Shown: piece after piece, positions 8,280 to 16,423 of the stretch | Layout of the letters: each line of letters begins with the position of its first letter | Numbering within the stretch: position 1 is the first letter of the stretch | Origin: Hyphomicrobiales bacterium | GTDB lineage: Bacteria > Pseudomonadota > Alphaproteobacteria > Rhizobiales > Beijerinckiaceae | NCBI GenBank assembly: GCA_900470775.1 | Contig: UCBZ01000040.1 | Location: forward strand, 248,295 to 312,294 | Length of the DNA: 64,000 nt | Reading direction: 5' to 3' | Translations under genes and position numbers: made by a program | The notes under the pieces: generated by a model | What the model was told of the DNA's origin: nothing | The model's database searches: none | What the model saw: the letters and a program-made list of their open reading frames with translations, nothing else

Positions 8280-9320
8280 ATGCTGAAAAGACTCGCAGTC
8301 ACGCTCATTGCCGGCATGACCTTCACAGGACTCGCTTTCACCGGCCTCGCCCAGTCCCAGGAGACCACGGTGAAGTTCACTTTGGGCTGGAAGACCCAAG
8401 GCTCGGACGCGGCCTTCTTCGTCGCGAGGGACAAGGGCTACTACAAGGCCGAGGGGCTCAACGTCGTCATCGACCAGGGCGAGGGTTCCGGCGCGACCGT
8501 GACCCGCATCATGGGCGGCGCCTATGACGCCGGCTTCGGCGACGTCAACGCGATCATCCAGAACGCCGCCGCCAAGCCGGGCGAGGCGCCGGTGATGGTC
8601 TACATGATCTGGAACCGCCCGCCCTTCGCGATATCGAGCAAGAAGGCGACCGGCATCACCAAGCCCAAAGACCTTGAGGGCAAGACGCTGGGCGGCGCGC
8701 AGGGCACGCCCACGACCCGCCTGCTCGAGGTCTTCGCCCGCAAGAACGGGCTCGACATGGCCAAGATCAAGCTCTCCAACATGGCGCCCAACCTGCAGGA
8801 ACCGCTGCTGATCAAGGGCGACATCGACGGCGCGCTGGTCTTCAACATCACCAGCTATTTCAACCTCGTGCTCAACCGTCAGGATCCCGACAAGGACTTC
8901 AACTGGCTGACGTTCGGCGATTACGGGCTGGATCTCTATTCCAACGGCCTGATGGTCTCGCAGAAGCTGATCAAGGAGAATCCCAAGGCCGTCGCCGGGC
9001 TCGTACGCGCCACCAACAAGGCGATGATCGAGATCGCCAGGGACCAGGCGCTCGGCATGAAGGCGGTGATGGCTTTCGACAACCTCGTCAACGAAGGCGT
9101 GGAGAAGCGCCGCCTGCAATACTCCTTCACCGAGCTGATGGTCTCGCCGGAGATGAAGGAGATCGGCGTCGGTGACACCAAGGACGACCGCATGGCCCGC
9201 GCCATCGGCATCATCGTCGAGGGCTACCAGCTGACCCGCACGCCTGCGCCGGCCGAAATCTTCTCGCGCGCCTTCCTGCCGCCCAAGGCCGAGCGCGAGC
9301 TGGTCTATACGGCGAATTGA
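8280..9320 (+). CDS. NMT1/THI5-like ABC substrate-binding protein
   Basis: The 346-residue protein has an N-terminal signal peptide (hydrophobic core at about 5-25, cleavage near AQSQE) and then the NMT1/SsuA-like fold: VKFTLGWKTQGSDAAFFVARDKGYYKAEGL, read in segments, is the classic start for this family. It captures the ligand in the periplasm for the permease and ATPase encoded just upstream. Relatives bind nitriles, thiamine-precursor pyrimidines, sulfonates or taurine; the ligand here cannot be read from sequence. Its neighbour amidohydrolase argues for a cyclic amide or pyrimidine-like compound. Confidence 0.85.
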   Translation: MLKRLAVTLIAGMTFTGLAFTGLAQSQETTVKFTLGWKTQGSDAAFFVARDKGYYKAEGLNVVIDQGEGSGATVTRIMGGAYDAGFGDVNAIIQNAAAKPGEAPVMVYMIWNRPPFAISSKKATGITKPKDLEGKTLGGAQGTPTTRLLEVFARKNGLDMAKIKLSNMAPNLQEPLLIKGDIDGALVFNITSYFNLVLNRQDPDKDFNWLTFGDYGLDLYSNGLMVSQKLIKENPKAVAGLVRATNKAMIEIARDQALGMKAVMAFDNLVNEGVEKRRLQYSFTELMVSPEMKEIGVGDTKDDRMARAIGIIVEGYQLTRTPAPAEIFSRAFLPPKAERELVYTAN

Positions 9321-9326
9321 CGACGC

Positions 9327-9809
9327 TCACGCCCGGCCGGCGATACTCATGACCAGTGTCATCGGGTTCGCCGATCCCGCCGTGAAGCCGTAGCGCTCGT
9401 AGAAGCGCTTGGCATCGTCGGAGAGCGCATGGACGAGAATGCCCCTGATGCCGAGGATCGCGGCGGCCTGATGGGTTCGCAGCACCGCGTCCTGGAGGAT
9501 GGCCACACCGAGGCCGCGTCCCTGGACGCTGAGATCGACGGCAAGCCGTCCGATGATCGCCATGGGAATGGGATCGGGCATATTGCGTTTCAGCGGTCCC
9601 GGTGCCTCGATCGAGGCGAGAGCGCCGGAAGCGAGCGCATAATAGGCAAAAACCTGGCTTTTCTCGTCAGCGACGACATAGGTTCGCGAAGCGCCGCTGG
9701 CCTGATTGGTGCGAGCACGACGCTTGAGCCAATCGTCGAGGAGGGGAACGCCTGAGTTGAAGGCGTCGAGCAGATGGGCGTCTGCCAGGGGTGCAGGCGC
9801 TCGCAGCAT
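9327..9809 (-). CDS. GNAT toxin of a TacT-like toxin-antitoxin pair
   Basis: The 160-residue protein is a small GNAT acetyltransferase. The motif-A region contains GRLAVDLSVQGRGLGVAIL, in which QGRGLG binds the acetyl-CoA pyrophosphate, and the C-terminal FYERYGF is typical. LDDWLKRRARTNQASGASRTYVV, taken in parts, is the normal N-terminal signature of TacT/AtaT-type toxins that acetylate charged aminoacyl-tRNA. Its ATG shares one base with the antitoxin stop (TGATG at 9807-9811), so translation is coupled. Toxin action is inferred from the family. Confidence 0.88.
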   Translation of the reverse strand: MLRAPAPLADAHLLDAFNSGVPLLDDWLKRRARTNQASGASRTYVVADEKSQVFAYYALASGALASIEAPGPLKRNMPDPIPMAIIGRLAVDLSVQGRGLGVAILQDAVLRTHQAAAILGIRGILVHALSDDAKRFYERYGFTAGSANPMTLVMSIAGRA

Positions 9810-10087
9810 CAGCCTTTCCAGGGCTTGTGTGCGGCCATGAGGCGCTCGAAACCATCGGCGCCGGGTGGCTGATCCAGCACCGTCAGAAAGTGAGCGTAGG
9901 TTGCCGGGTCGACGCGAATGAGCGCCTGATCGAGAATCGTGTCCTCAGCTGCTCGCCGGGCCGCGTCGATCATGAATTCTGATCGCGTCTTGCTGTGAGC
10001 GCGGGCTGCATGGTCGATGAGGTCCCGAACATCTTCCCTGATCCGCAGGTTCACGGCGCGAGTCACGGATTTGGAGGCAGGCTGCAT
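9809..10087 (-). CDS. DUF1778 (TacA-like) ribbon-helix-helix antitoxin
   Basis: The 92-residue protein has an N-terminal ribbon-helix-helix DNA-binding segment (TRAVNLRIREDVRDLIDHAA, about residues 8-27, continuing to SRSEF-like KTRSEFMIDAARRAAED). The acidic C-terminal half (ILDQALIRVDPATYAHFLTVLDQPP) is the toxin-binding tail typical of DUF1778 proteins. It should neutralise the GNAT toxin encoded immediately downstream and repress the pair. The ATG at 10087 fits the family start; upstream codons are open but contain the operator. Confidence 0.88.
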   Translation of the reverse strand: MQPASKSVTRAVNLRIREDVRDLIDHAARAHSKTRSEFMIDAARRAAEDTILDQALIRVDPATYAHFLTVLDQPPGADGFERLMAAHKPWKG

Positions 10088-10111
10088 GGGACAATCTCCT
10101 TTGTCGTCAGC

Positions 10112-10126
10112 ATACACGATGTGTAT
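10112..10126. promoter_or_regulatory. Candidate autoregulatory operator of the toxin-antitoxin pair
   Basis: A perfect inverted repeat, ATACAC-GAT-GTGTAT, lies 25 bp upstream of the antitoxin start. Ribbon-helix-helix antitoxins commonly bind such sites to repress their own operon; that role is inferred here. Confidence 0.55.
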
Positions 10127-10193
10127 CTGAATCTCCAAATCTCCTGCTTCCCAAGATGCCGACTCGCCTTCCGCCAAGGCTCGTTCTATAAAA

Positions 10194-10208
10194 GAACAAA
10201 TACGGAAC
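10194..10208. promoter_or_regulatory. LexA (SOS) box of the imuA-imuB-dnaE2 operon
   Basis: GAAC-N7-GAAC (10194-10197 and 10205-10208) is the reverse complement of the alphaproteobacterial LexA site GTTC-N7-GTTC. A third half-site, GTTC at 10183-10186, is also spaced by exactly 7 bases, around a TATAAA that could be the -10. The site ends 10 bp before the imuA ATG, so LexA would block initiation. Confidence 0.85.
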
Positions 10209-10218
10209 ACGAGCTTCC

Positions 10219-11094
10219 ATGCAGCCCCAACCGGACCCTTTCGCCCTGGCCGATCTGCGCCGCCATCTGGCGGAGGCGGCCCTGCGCTCCGCGCCGGCCG
10301 CGGTCGGGCAGGTCAGCTTCGGCGCGTCCGGTCTCGACGCGGCGCTGGGTGGCGGCATCGCGCGGGCGGCGCTGCATGAGGTCTATGCGCCCGCGACCGC
10401 CGACCTCGCTGCGGCGACGGGCTTTGCCGTGGGGCTGGCGATCCGGGCGGCCGGCCTGCGTCCGATTCTCTGGGTGCGGCAGGATGTCGTCGATGCCGAG
10501 ACCGGCCGTTTGTATCCGCCGGGTCTGACCGAACTCGGGCTCGATCCCGGACGCATCCTGCTCGTGCGGGCGCGCGATGCCGAAGGGGTGCTTCGAGCCG
10601 GTTCGGAGGCCGCGCGTTGTTCGGCGCTGGGGGCGGTGCTGATCGAGCCCTGGGGGCAGCCGCGCCGGCTCGACCTCACCGCGAGCCGCCGCCTGTCGCT
10701 GGCGGCGGAGGGCTCGGGAGCAACCACGCTGCTGCTGCGGGCGGGAGTATCGTCGCAACCCAGCGCCGCTTCGACCCGCTGGCAGGTCGCGGCCCTGCCG
10801 TCGCGGGCACAGGAGGCGAATGCGCCGGGCGACCCGGCTTTCAGGATCACGCTGCTGCGCCATCGCGGCGGCCTGGGCGAACGTGAGTGGCGTGTGGAGT
10901 GGTGCCGTGACCGACAATCTTTCCAGGACAGCGAGTTCCGAGAGCAAGGGGCCGCAACAGGCCGTCAACCCAGCGCAAATGAGGACAGGGCCAGCCCCGA
11001 TGCCGCGCCGCTATCTCGCAATGTGGTTTCCTTTCCTGCCGACAGACCGGCTGCGGCGGGAGGGGAGGACACCGACATCCGGCGCACCGGCTGA
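10219..11094 (+). CDS. imuA: ImuA, RecA-like SOS mutagenesis accessory protein
   Basis: The 291-residue protein has the ImuA/SulA-like layout: VSFGASGLDAALGGGIARAALHEVYAP near residue 32-57 is the divergent RecA-type P-loop region that marks ImuA, followed by ILWVRQDV and VLIEPWGQPRRLDL. It acts with ImuB and DnaE2 in DNA-damage-induced translesion synthesis and modulates RecA. It is the first gene behind a LexA box. The 3' end overlaps the probable imuB start by 95 bp in another frame. The C-terminal 60 residues are polar and probably disordered. Confidence 0.9.
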   Translation: MQPQPDPFALADLRRHLAEAALRSAPAAVGQVSFGASGLDAALGGGIARAALHEVYAPATADLAAATGFAVGLAIRAAGLRPILWVRQDVVDAETGRLYPPGLTELGLDPGRILLVRARDAEGVLRAGSEAARCSALGAVLIEPWGQPRRLDLTASRRLSLAAEGSGATTLLLRAGVSSQPSAASTRWQVAALPSRAQEANAPGDPAFRITLLRHRGGLGEREWRVEWCRDRQSFQDSEFREQGAATGRQPSANEDRASPDAAPLSRNVVSFPADRPAAAGGEDTDIRRTG

Positions 11095-12562
11095 ATCGCC
11101 CGTCGTCGTCTTCGCCATGCAGCGCAATGCGCTCCGGCTGGTCGATTGCGACCAGCGCGCGCTGGCGCTCGGCCTGACGCGTGACCTGACCCTGGCGGAT
11201 GCGCGCGCCCGGATTCCGTCCCTGATCGCGATCGAGGCGCAGCCCGAGGCCGACGAGGCTTTCCTGGGCCGGCTCGCGGCCTTCTGCGACCGCTTCACGC
11301 CGCTGGTCGCGCTTGACCTGCCTTACGGGCTGCTGCTCGACATCACCGGCTGCGCCCATCTCTTCGGCGGCGAGGTGGCACTGCATGGCGTCATTGCCAG
11401 ATGGATGCGGGCAGGGGGGCTCGCGATCCGCGCTGCCATCGCGGGGACACCCGAAGCGGCCCATGCACTGTCGCGCTTCGGAGCCGGCGGCCTCGTCCCG
11501 GTGGGGCAGGACGAGGCCATGCTGCGCCCGCTGCCGGTCGCGGCGCTGGAACTGACGGCCGAGACGGTGATCGCGCTGTCGCGGGCCGGGCTGAAGACGC
11601 TGGCCGACCTTGACGATCGCCCATCCGTCGCCCTGTCCGCGCGTTTCGGCGCTGAACTGACTGTCAAGCTGCGGCGCACGCTGGGGCGGGAGGATGCGCG
11701 CATCACACCCTTGCGCCCGCCGCCGGCCTGCGTCGTCGAGCGCCATTTCGCCGAACCCATGCTCGACAAGGAGGGTCTTGAGGATGTGATCGCGCGGCTG
11801 ATCGCCGAGGCCGGACGCGTGCTCGAACAGCGCGGCGAGGGCGGGCGGGCCTTCGAGGTCAGCTTCTTTCGCAGCGACGGCGCGGTCAGGCGGCTGATGG
11901 TCGAGACCGGACGGCCTTCGCGCGATGCGCCTGCGATCCTGCGGCTCTGGCGCGAGCGCGTCGAGACGCTGGCCGATCCGCTCGATCCGGGCTTCGGCTT
12001 CGATGCGGTCAGGCTGTCCGTGCCGGTCTGCGAGCCGCTCGACACCCATCAGCCCAGCCTCGATGGACAACCAAGCCTCGACAGGCGCGCCGTCGAGGAC
12101 GAGGCGGTGGCCGATCTCGTCGACCGGCTGGTCGCCCGCTTCGGTCGCGACCGGGTGTTGCGCTTCGTGGCGCAGGATACGCACCACCCCGTGCGCGCGG
12201 CGAAGGCGATATCGGCGGCGCTCCCGGCTTCGACGATCGCCTGGCCGGCACCGGAGCCGCATGAACCGCCGACACGGCCGCTCCAGCTGTTCGAGCCGCC
12301 CCAGCCGGTGGAAGCGATCGCCGAAGTGCCGGACGGCCCGCCGATCCGCTTCCGCTGGCGGCGCCTGATCCATGACGTCGCCCGTGCCGAGGGGCCCGAA
12401 CGCATCGCGCCGGAATGGTGGCGCGACGGTTCGCCCGAGCCGATGCGCGACTATTACCGCGTCGAAGATGCGCAAGGGCGCCGCTTCTGGCTCTTCCGCA
12501 TCGGCTTCCACGAGCCGGAACAGGCCCCGCCGCGCTGGTTCCTGCACGGGCTCTTCGCATGA
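11000..12562 (+). CDS. imuB: ImuB, Y-family-like polymerase accessory protein
   Basis: The 520-residue protein has the Y-family polymerase fold but lacks the acidic catalytic residues: the first motif reads LAMWFPFLPTD instead of a DMDAF type, and the later one is LLLDITGCAHLFGGE without SxDE. This is normal for ImuB, which acts as a scaffold joining DnaE2 to the sliding clamp. A clamp-binding-like motif, LQLFEPP, is present near residue 430. The ATG at 11000 (MPRRYLAMWFPFLP) is chosen over an open frame from 10820. Its stop overlaps the dnaE2 ATG (ATGA, 12559-12562). Confidence 0.9.
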   Translation: MPRRYLAMWFPFLPTDRLRREGRTPTSGAPAESPVVVFAMQRNALRLVDCDQRALALGLTRDLTLADARARIPSLIAIEAQPEADEAFLGRLAAFCDRFTPLVALDLPYGLLLDITGCAHLFGGEVALHGVIARWMRAGGLAIRAAIAGTPEAAHALSRFGAGGLVPVGQDEAMLRPLPVAALELTAETVIALSRAGLKTLADLDDRPSVALSARFGAELTVKLRRTLGREDARITPLRPPPACVVERHFAEPMLDKEGLEDVIARLIAEAGRVLEQRGEGGRAFEVSFFRSDGAVRRLMVETGRPSRDAPAILRLWRERVETLADPLDPGFGFDAVRLSVPVCEPLDTHQPSLDGQPSLDRRAVEDEAVADLVDRLVARFGRDRVLRFVAQDTHHPVRAAKAISAALPASTIAWPAPEPHEPPTRPLQLFEPPQPVEAIAEVPDGPPIRFRWRRLIHDVARAEGPERIAPEWWRDGSPEPMRDYYRVEDAQGRRFWLFRIGFHEPEQAPPRWFLHGLFA

Positions 12563-15351
12563 TCCAGAATCAGAGCCCCTTTTCCGAACTTGTTGCCGCG
12601 ACGAATTTTTCATTCCTGCGCGGCGCTTCGCCCGGCCCCAATCTGGTGCTGACGGCGCTGCTGCTCGGCCATGCCGGCCTCGGCATTGCCGACCGCAACA
12701 CGGTGGCCGGCGTCGTGCGGGCCTGGAGCGCTTTGAGAAGTCTGCGTGAGGACGGCCAGCCAACTCCCGAGAGGATCAGGGAAGGCGGCAGCCCCGGCGA
12801 ATATATCTGGATCGAGAACCCGGCTTTTGCCGAACTGTCTCTGACGCGTGAGCATGTGCAGGGCATGGCGAAGGCCTTCAAGCTCGCGGTCGGCAGCCGC
12901 CTCGTCTTCGCCGACGGCACGCCCGACATCGTCGCCTATCCGGCTAACCGTGACGGCTGGGGCAGGCTTTGCCGGCTGCTCAGCCATGGCAATCTCAAGG
13001 AAGGGGTGAAGAAGGGCGAATGCCGCCTTGTCCTCGACGATCTGCTCGCCGATGCGCGCGACCTCCTGCTGATCCTGATGCCGGGGCGCAGCCTCGACGC
13101 CCTGTCGGCGCTGCTCGCCCGGCTCGATGATGCCGCGCCGGGCGCGATCTGGCTGGGCGCCAGCATGCATCGCCGCGGCGACGACCGCCGCCGCCTTGCG
13201 CGCCTGAAGGCGATCGCGGCTGCGACCCGCACGCCGCTGCTGGCGACCAATGACGTCCTCTACGACGCACCCGAGCAGCGCGACCTGCAGGATGTGCTGA
13301 CCTGCATTCGCGAGGGCGTCTCGATCGAGCGGGCAGGGCGCCTGCTCGAGGCCAATGCCGAGCGCCATCTCAAAATGGCGCAGGAGATGGCGCGACTGTT
13401 CCGCGATGCGCCCGAAGCCATCGCCGAGACGCAGCATTTGATGAGTCGCATCGAGTTCGATCTCGAACAGCTCGAATACGAATATCCCGACGAGCCTGTC
13501 CCGCCCGGCTGGAACGATCAGGCCTGGCTCGAGGAACTGGTCCGCCGCTGCAGCGAGATCCGTTATCCAGACGGTGTGCCGCCGAAGGTGCGCGATCTGC
13601 TGCGGAAGGAGTTCGAGTTGATCGCGAAACTGAACTACGCCCGCTATTTCCTCACCATCCGCCAGATCGTCGAATTCGCCCAGAAGGAAGGCATCCTTTG
13701 CCAGGGTCGGGGCTCGGCCGCCAATTCCGCCGTCTGCTATGTGCTCGGCATCACCGCCGTCGATCCGGCCGAGAGTGACGTGCTGTTCGAGCGCTTTCTG
13801 TCTACCGAGCGCAAGGAGCCGCCCGATATCGACGTCGATTTCGAGCATGAGCGGCGCGAGGAGGTGATCCAGTGGATCTACGATAAGTATGGCCGCCACC
13901 GCGCCGGCATCGCCGCGACCGTGATCCGCTACCGGCCGCGCAGCGCCATCCGCGATGTCGGCAAGGCGCTGGGGCTGACCGAGGACGTCACCGCCCGTAT
14001 CGCCGATACGCAATGGGGCAGTTGGGGCACCGAGATCGGCGACGACCGGGTGCGTCAGGCTGGGCTCGATCCGACCAATCCGACAGTGCGCCGCGCCGTC
14101 GATTTCGCCATTCGCCTGCTCGGCTTCCCCCGCCATCTCTCGCAGCATGTCGGCGGCTTCGTGCTGGCACGCGGACGCCTCGACGAGATGGTGCCGATCG
14201 GCAATGCCGCGATGGCCGACCGCACCTTCATCGAATGGGACAAGGACGATATCGACGAACTCAAGCTGATGAAGGTCGATGTGCTGGCATTGGGCATGCT
14301 GACCTGCATCCGCAAGGCCTTCGATCTGCTGCGCGAGCACGAGGGCAAGGATCTCGGCCTTGCCGATGTGCCCAAGGATGATGCCGCGACCTACGATATG
14401 CTCTGCGAGGGCAAGTCGCTCGGCGTCTTCCAGGTGGAGAGCCGGGCGCAGATGAATATGCTGCCGCGCCTAAAACCGAGAAAGCTTTACGACCTCGTCA
14501 TTCAGGTCGCCATCGTCAGACCCGGCCCGATCCAGGGCAACATGGTCCATCCCTATCTAAAGCGCCGGGCTAAGCTGGAGGAGGTGACCTATCCGGCTCC
14601 CTTGCCGGAGCATGGCGATAAGGACGAACTCTTCGAGGTTCTGAACAAGACGGAAGGGGTGCCGCTTTTTCAGGAGCAGGCGATGCGCCTCGCCATGGTC
14701 GCGGCGAAGTTCACCGATATCGAGGCCAACGGCCTGCGTAAGGCGATGGCGACCTTCCGCAACCTCGGCACCATCAGCAATTACGAGGACCTGATGGTCG
14801 GGCGGATGGTGGCACGCGGCTATGAGCGCGACTTCGCCCAGCGCTGCTTCGACCAGATCAAGGGTTTCGGCAGCTATGGCTTTCCCGAAAGCCACGCGGC
14901 CTCCTTCGCCAAGCTGGTCTATGTCTCCTCGTATCTGAAGAAGCACCACCCCGCCGCCTTCGCCTGCGCGCTGCTGAATTCGCAGCCGATGGGCTTCTAC
15001 GCCCCGGCCCAGATCGTCCGTGAGGCGCAGGAATATGGCGGCGTCGAGCCACGCGTGGTCGATGTGAATTTCAGTGGCTGGGACAATGGGTTGGAGCGCG
15101 TCGAGCTCGCCAGCCCGTATCTCGATGATCCCGCTGGAAAGGGCGCCGGGAACCCTCTCCCGGAGGGAACGGGTAGGGTGAGGGGTAGGACGTTCTCCGC
15201 ATCGAGCGCGACCTCACCGCAGCACCCTTTAGGCCAGCGCCTTCTTGGTCCAGTGGCCTTCACCTCTCCCCTGCCCCTCTCCTTACAGGAGAGGGGTTCC
15301 CCGCGCTTCATCGTTGAGGGGAAACGACGTTCATCTTATCACCGGCTCTGA
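12559..15351 (+). CDS. dnaE2: DnaE2, error-prone polymerase, C-terminally truncated
   Basis: The ORF encodes 930 residues; DnaE2 proteins are usually about 1,050-1,150. The PHP domain (SELVAATNFSFLRGAS) and polymerase core are intact, including the catalytic PPDIDVDFEHERR and a third Asp in LKLMKVDVLALG, GRGSAANSAVCY and the fingers up to LLNSQPMGFYAPAQIV. Family similarity stops after VDVNFSGWDN at about 15090-15115. The last ~75 codons are read from a REP-like repeat pair (15151-15298). The normal C-terminal helix-hairpin-helix/OB-fold region is absent here and in all frames downstream. The active site could still function, but docking on ImuB or DNA is doubtful; it may be a decaying pseudogene. 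Confidence 0.85.
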   Translation: MIQNQSPFSELVAATNFSFLRGASPGPNLVLTALLLGHAGLGIADRNTVAGVVRAWSALRSLREDGQPTPERIREGGSPGEYIWIENPAFAELSLTREHVQGMAKAFKLAVGSRLVFADGTPDIVAYPANRDGWGRLCRLLSHGNLKEGVKKGECRLVLDDLLADARDLLLILMPGRSLDALSALLARLDDAAPGAIWLGASMHRRGDDRRRLARLKAIAAATRTPLLATNDVLYDAPEQRDLQDVLTCIREGVSIERAGRLLEANAERHLKMAQEMARLFRDAPEAIAETQHLMSRIEFDLEQLEYEYPDEPVPPGWNDQAWLEELVRRCSEIRYPDGVPPKVRDLLRKEFELIAKLNYARYFLTIRQIVEFAQKEGILCQGRGSAANSAVCYVLGITAVDPAESDVLFERFLSTERKEPPDIDVDFEHERREEVIQWIYDKYGRHRAGIAATVIRYRPRSAIRDVGKALGLTEDVTARIADTQWGSWGTEIGDDRVRQAGLDPTNPTVRRAVDFAIRLLGFPRHLSQHVGGFVLARGRLDEMVPIGNAAMADRTFIEWDKDDIDELKLMKVDVLALGMLTCIRKAFDLLREHEGKDLGLADVPKDDAATYDMLCEGKSLGVFQVESRAQMNMLPRLKPRKLYDLVIQVAIVRPGPIQGNMVHPYLKRRAKLEEVTYPAPLPEHGDKDELFEVLNKTEGVPLFQEQAMRLAMVAAKFTDIEANGLRKAMATFRNLGTISNYEDLMVGRMVARGYERDFAQRCFDQIKGFGSYGFPESHAASFAKLVYVSSYLKKHHPAAFACALLNSQPMGFYAPAQIVREAQEYGGVEPRVVDVNFSGWDNGLERVELASPYLDDPAGKGAGNPLPEGTGRVRGRTFSASSATSPQHPLGQRLLGPVAFTSPLPLSLQERGSPRFIVEGKRRSSYHRL
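15151..15298. repeat. CCCTCTCC-type REP pair fused in frame to dnaE2
   Basis: The left arm AACCCTCTCC (15151-15160) with GGGTAGGGTGAGGGG to its right, and the right arm CACCTCTCCCC to AGGAGAGGGGTT, are inverted relative to each other and match the widespread alphaproteobacterial CCCTCTCC/GGAGAGGG repeat. The right arm contains a perfect hairpin, CCCCTCTCC-TTACA-GGAGAGGGG (15274-15296). This element supplies the aberrant tail of DnaE2. Confidence 0.75.
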
Positions 15352-16003
15352 AGCCCCTTCCATAATCCGCCCACCTCATCCCCGAGGGGCAGCCATCCGG
15401 AGGTATGCCGTTGGTGGGGATGGGGGCGGCGCCTGCGGCCGGGTTTGCACCCCGGACTCGGGAGGCTTCGGGAACCGCCCTGGGGACACTACGGTCCCTG
15501 TGCGAGGAGCTCGCTGGACGGGATGGCGGAAGCGGCCGGGTCCGACACCGCGGTGTGGCGCACCCAATGGGGCGTTGAGGCCGCAGGACGGCACGGCAGG
15601 CCAAGCCTCTCCCTATAAGCGCGGCCCGGGGTCTTAAAATCGCCGATGAGCGGAGCGCCACGGGGCGTGCGGATGGTGGCTCAATCCATCCGCGCCGCAG
15701 CCTGGCTCAATGGTTGCGGCCCGATACCCTCGCGCCTCGCGGCGCTCCGCTGCCCCTCATTGAGGACGCCCACGCCTGACGGCGCGGGCGGGGATTTGGC
15801 ATGCGCGTCATTCTCGGGCGAAGCGCAGCGCAGACCCGAGAATCTCGGGCCGAAAGAGGCTCCAGCACGAGAGCCCTCTTGTCCTGAGATACTCGGGGCA
15901 AGCCCGAGCATGACGGCGCCTCCGCGTCGCGCCCGACAGGGGCAGGCAGGCCCGGCATTTCGTGATAGGCAACCGCCCACACCCGCAAACAGGTTCCAAG
16001 ACC
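15352..16003. other. 652-bp gene-poor region with a GC-rich structured element
   Basis: No convincing gene lies here. The part at about 15400-15610 is very GC-rich and full of short inverted repeats, for example GGGGAC-ACTACG-GTCCCT (15482-15499) and the self-complementary CACCGCGGTG (15547-15556). It ends near TCTCCC and a CCCGGGGTCTTAAAA tract at 15625-15639. ORFs across it on both strands are low-complexity and unlike known proteins. The missing dnaE2 3' end is not present. The rest is a REP-like repeat (15806-15915). The GC-rich block could be a structured RNA or a non-autonomous repeat; I cannot assign it. Confidence 0.5.
15806..15915. repeat. REP-like palindromic repeat, divergent copy
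   Basis: The ends CGTCATTCTCGGGCGAAGCG and CGGGGCAAGCCCGAGCATGACG are imperfect inverted repeats of the GTCAT...ATGAC family. An inner pair, GACCCGAGAATCTCGGGCC, also folds. It follows the GC-rich block after dnaE2. Confidence 0.7.
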
Positions 16004-16267
16004 ATGGCCAAGAAGACCCCCGAACAATTGTCCCGCGAATTCGAGGGCCGCAAGGCCAAGGGGCTGGCCAAGGGCGGGGCGGCGTTCTGGCCCAACATCA
16101 TCGCCAACGCCGTGCTGAAGCTGACCGCCGCGAAGGCCGAGATCACGATACCCGCGCTGAGCGAGATGATCGCGAGGGATGCCGAATCGGCGGAAGCGAC
16201 GCTGAAGGCCGGCGCGACCGAGGCGCTGGCAAGGCTGCGGCAGGCGGTGGCGAAGGCGGAGGGCTGA
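16004..16267 (+). CDS. Small conserved-looking helical hypothetical protein
   Basis: The 87-residue protein starts MAKKTPEQLSREFEGRKAK, followed by GGAAFWPNIIANAVLKLTAAK and a long amphipathic helix of Ala, Glu, Arg and Leu. No domain is recognised. Codon usage matches coding DNA and the N-terminus looks natural, so I treat it as real. The frame is open from 15962, but the ATG at 16004 gives the better start. It lies between two REP-like repeats. It has no signal peptide or membrane segment. Confidence 0.55.
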   Translation: MAKKTPEQLSREFEGRKAKGLAKGGAAFWPNIIANAVLKLTAAKAEITIPALSEMIARDAESAEATLKAGATEALARLRQAVAKAEG

Positions 16268-16297
16268 GCCCTTCCATTCCTCCCGCCTGAACCGCTG

Positions 16298-16404
16298 CGT
16301 CATCCTGGGCGACCGCAGGTCGTCCCGGGATCCATCATAGGGCTCGACATCGCCCTATGATGGATCCCGGAGCTGCGCGGCTCCGCCGCTTGTCCAGGAT
16401 GACG
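16298..16404. repeat. REP-like palindromic repeat, copy 3
   Basis: The ends CGTCATCCTGGG and TGTCCAGGATGACG are inverted. The centre has two matching arms, CCCGGGATCCATCATAGGGC and GCCCTATGATGGATCCCGG, so the element can form a long hairpin. It separates the small helical gene from the convergent mutarotase gene. Confidence 0.8.
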
Positions 16405-16423
16405 CGGATTCCCGTGCCCGCCC

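Noticed and set aside
10847..12763. Long minus-strand ORF (638 codons) opposite imuB
   Set aside because: It is a high-GC antisense shadow: Arg/Asp-rich composition, no family features, and the plus strand holds clear ImuB motifs.
15245..15637. ORFs across the GC-rich block after dnaE2, both strands
   Set aside because: Low-complexity Pro/Arg/Gly translations with no family similarity; the sequence is better explained by stem-loops and repeats.
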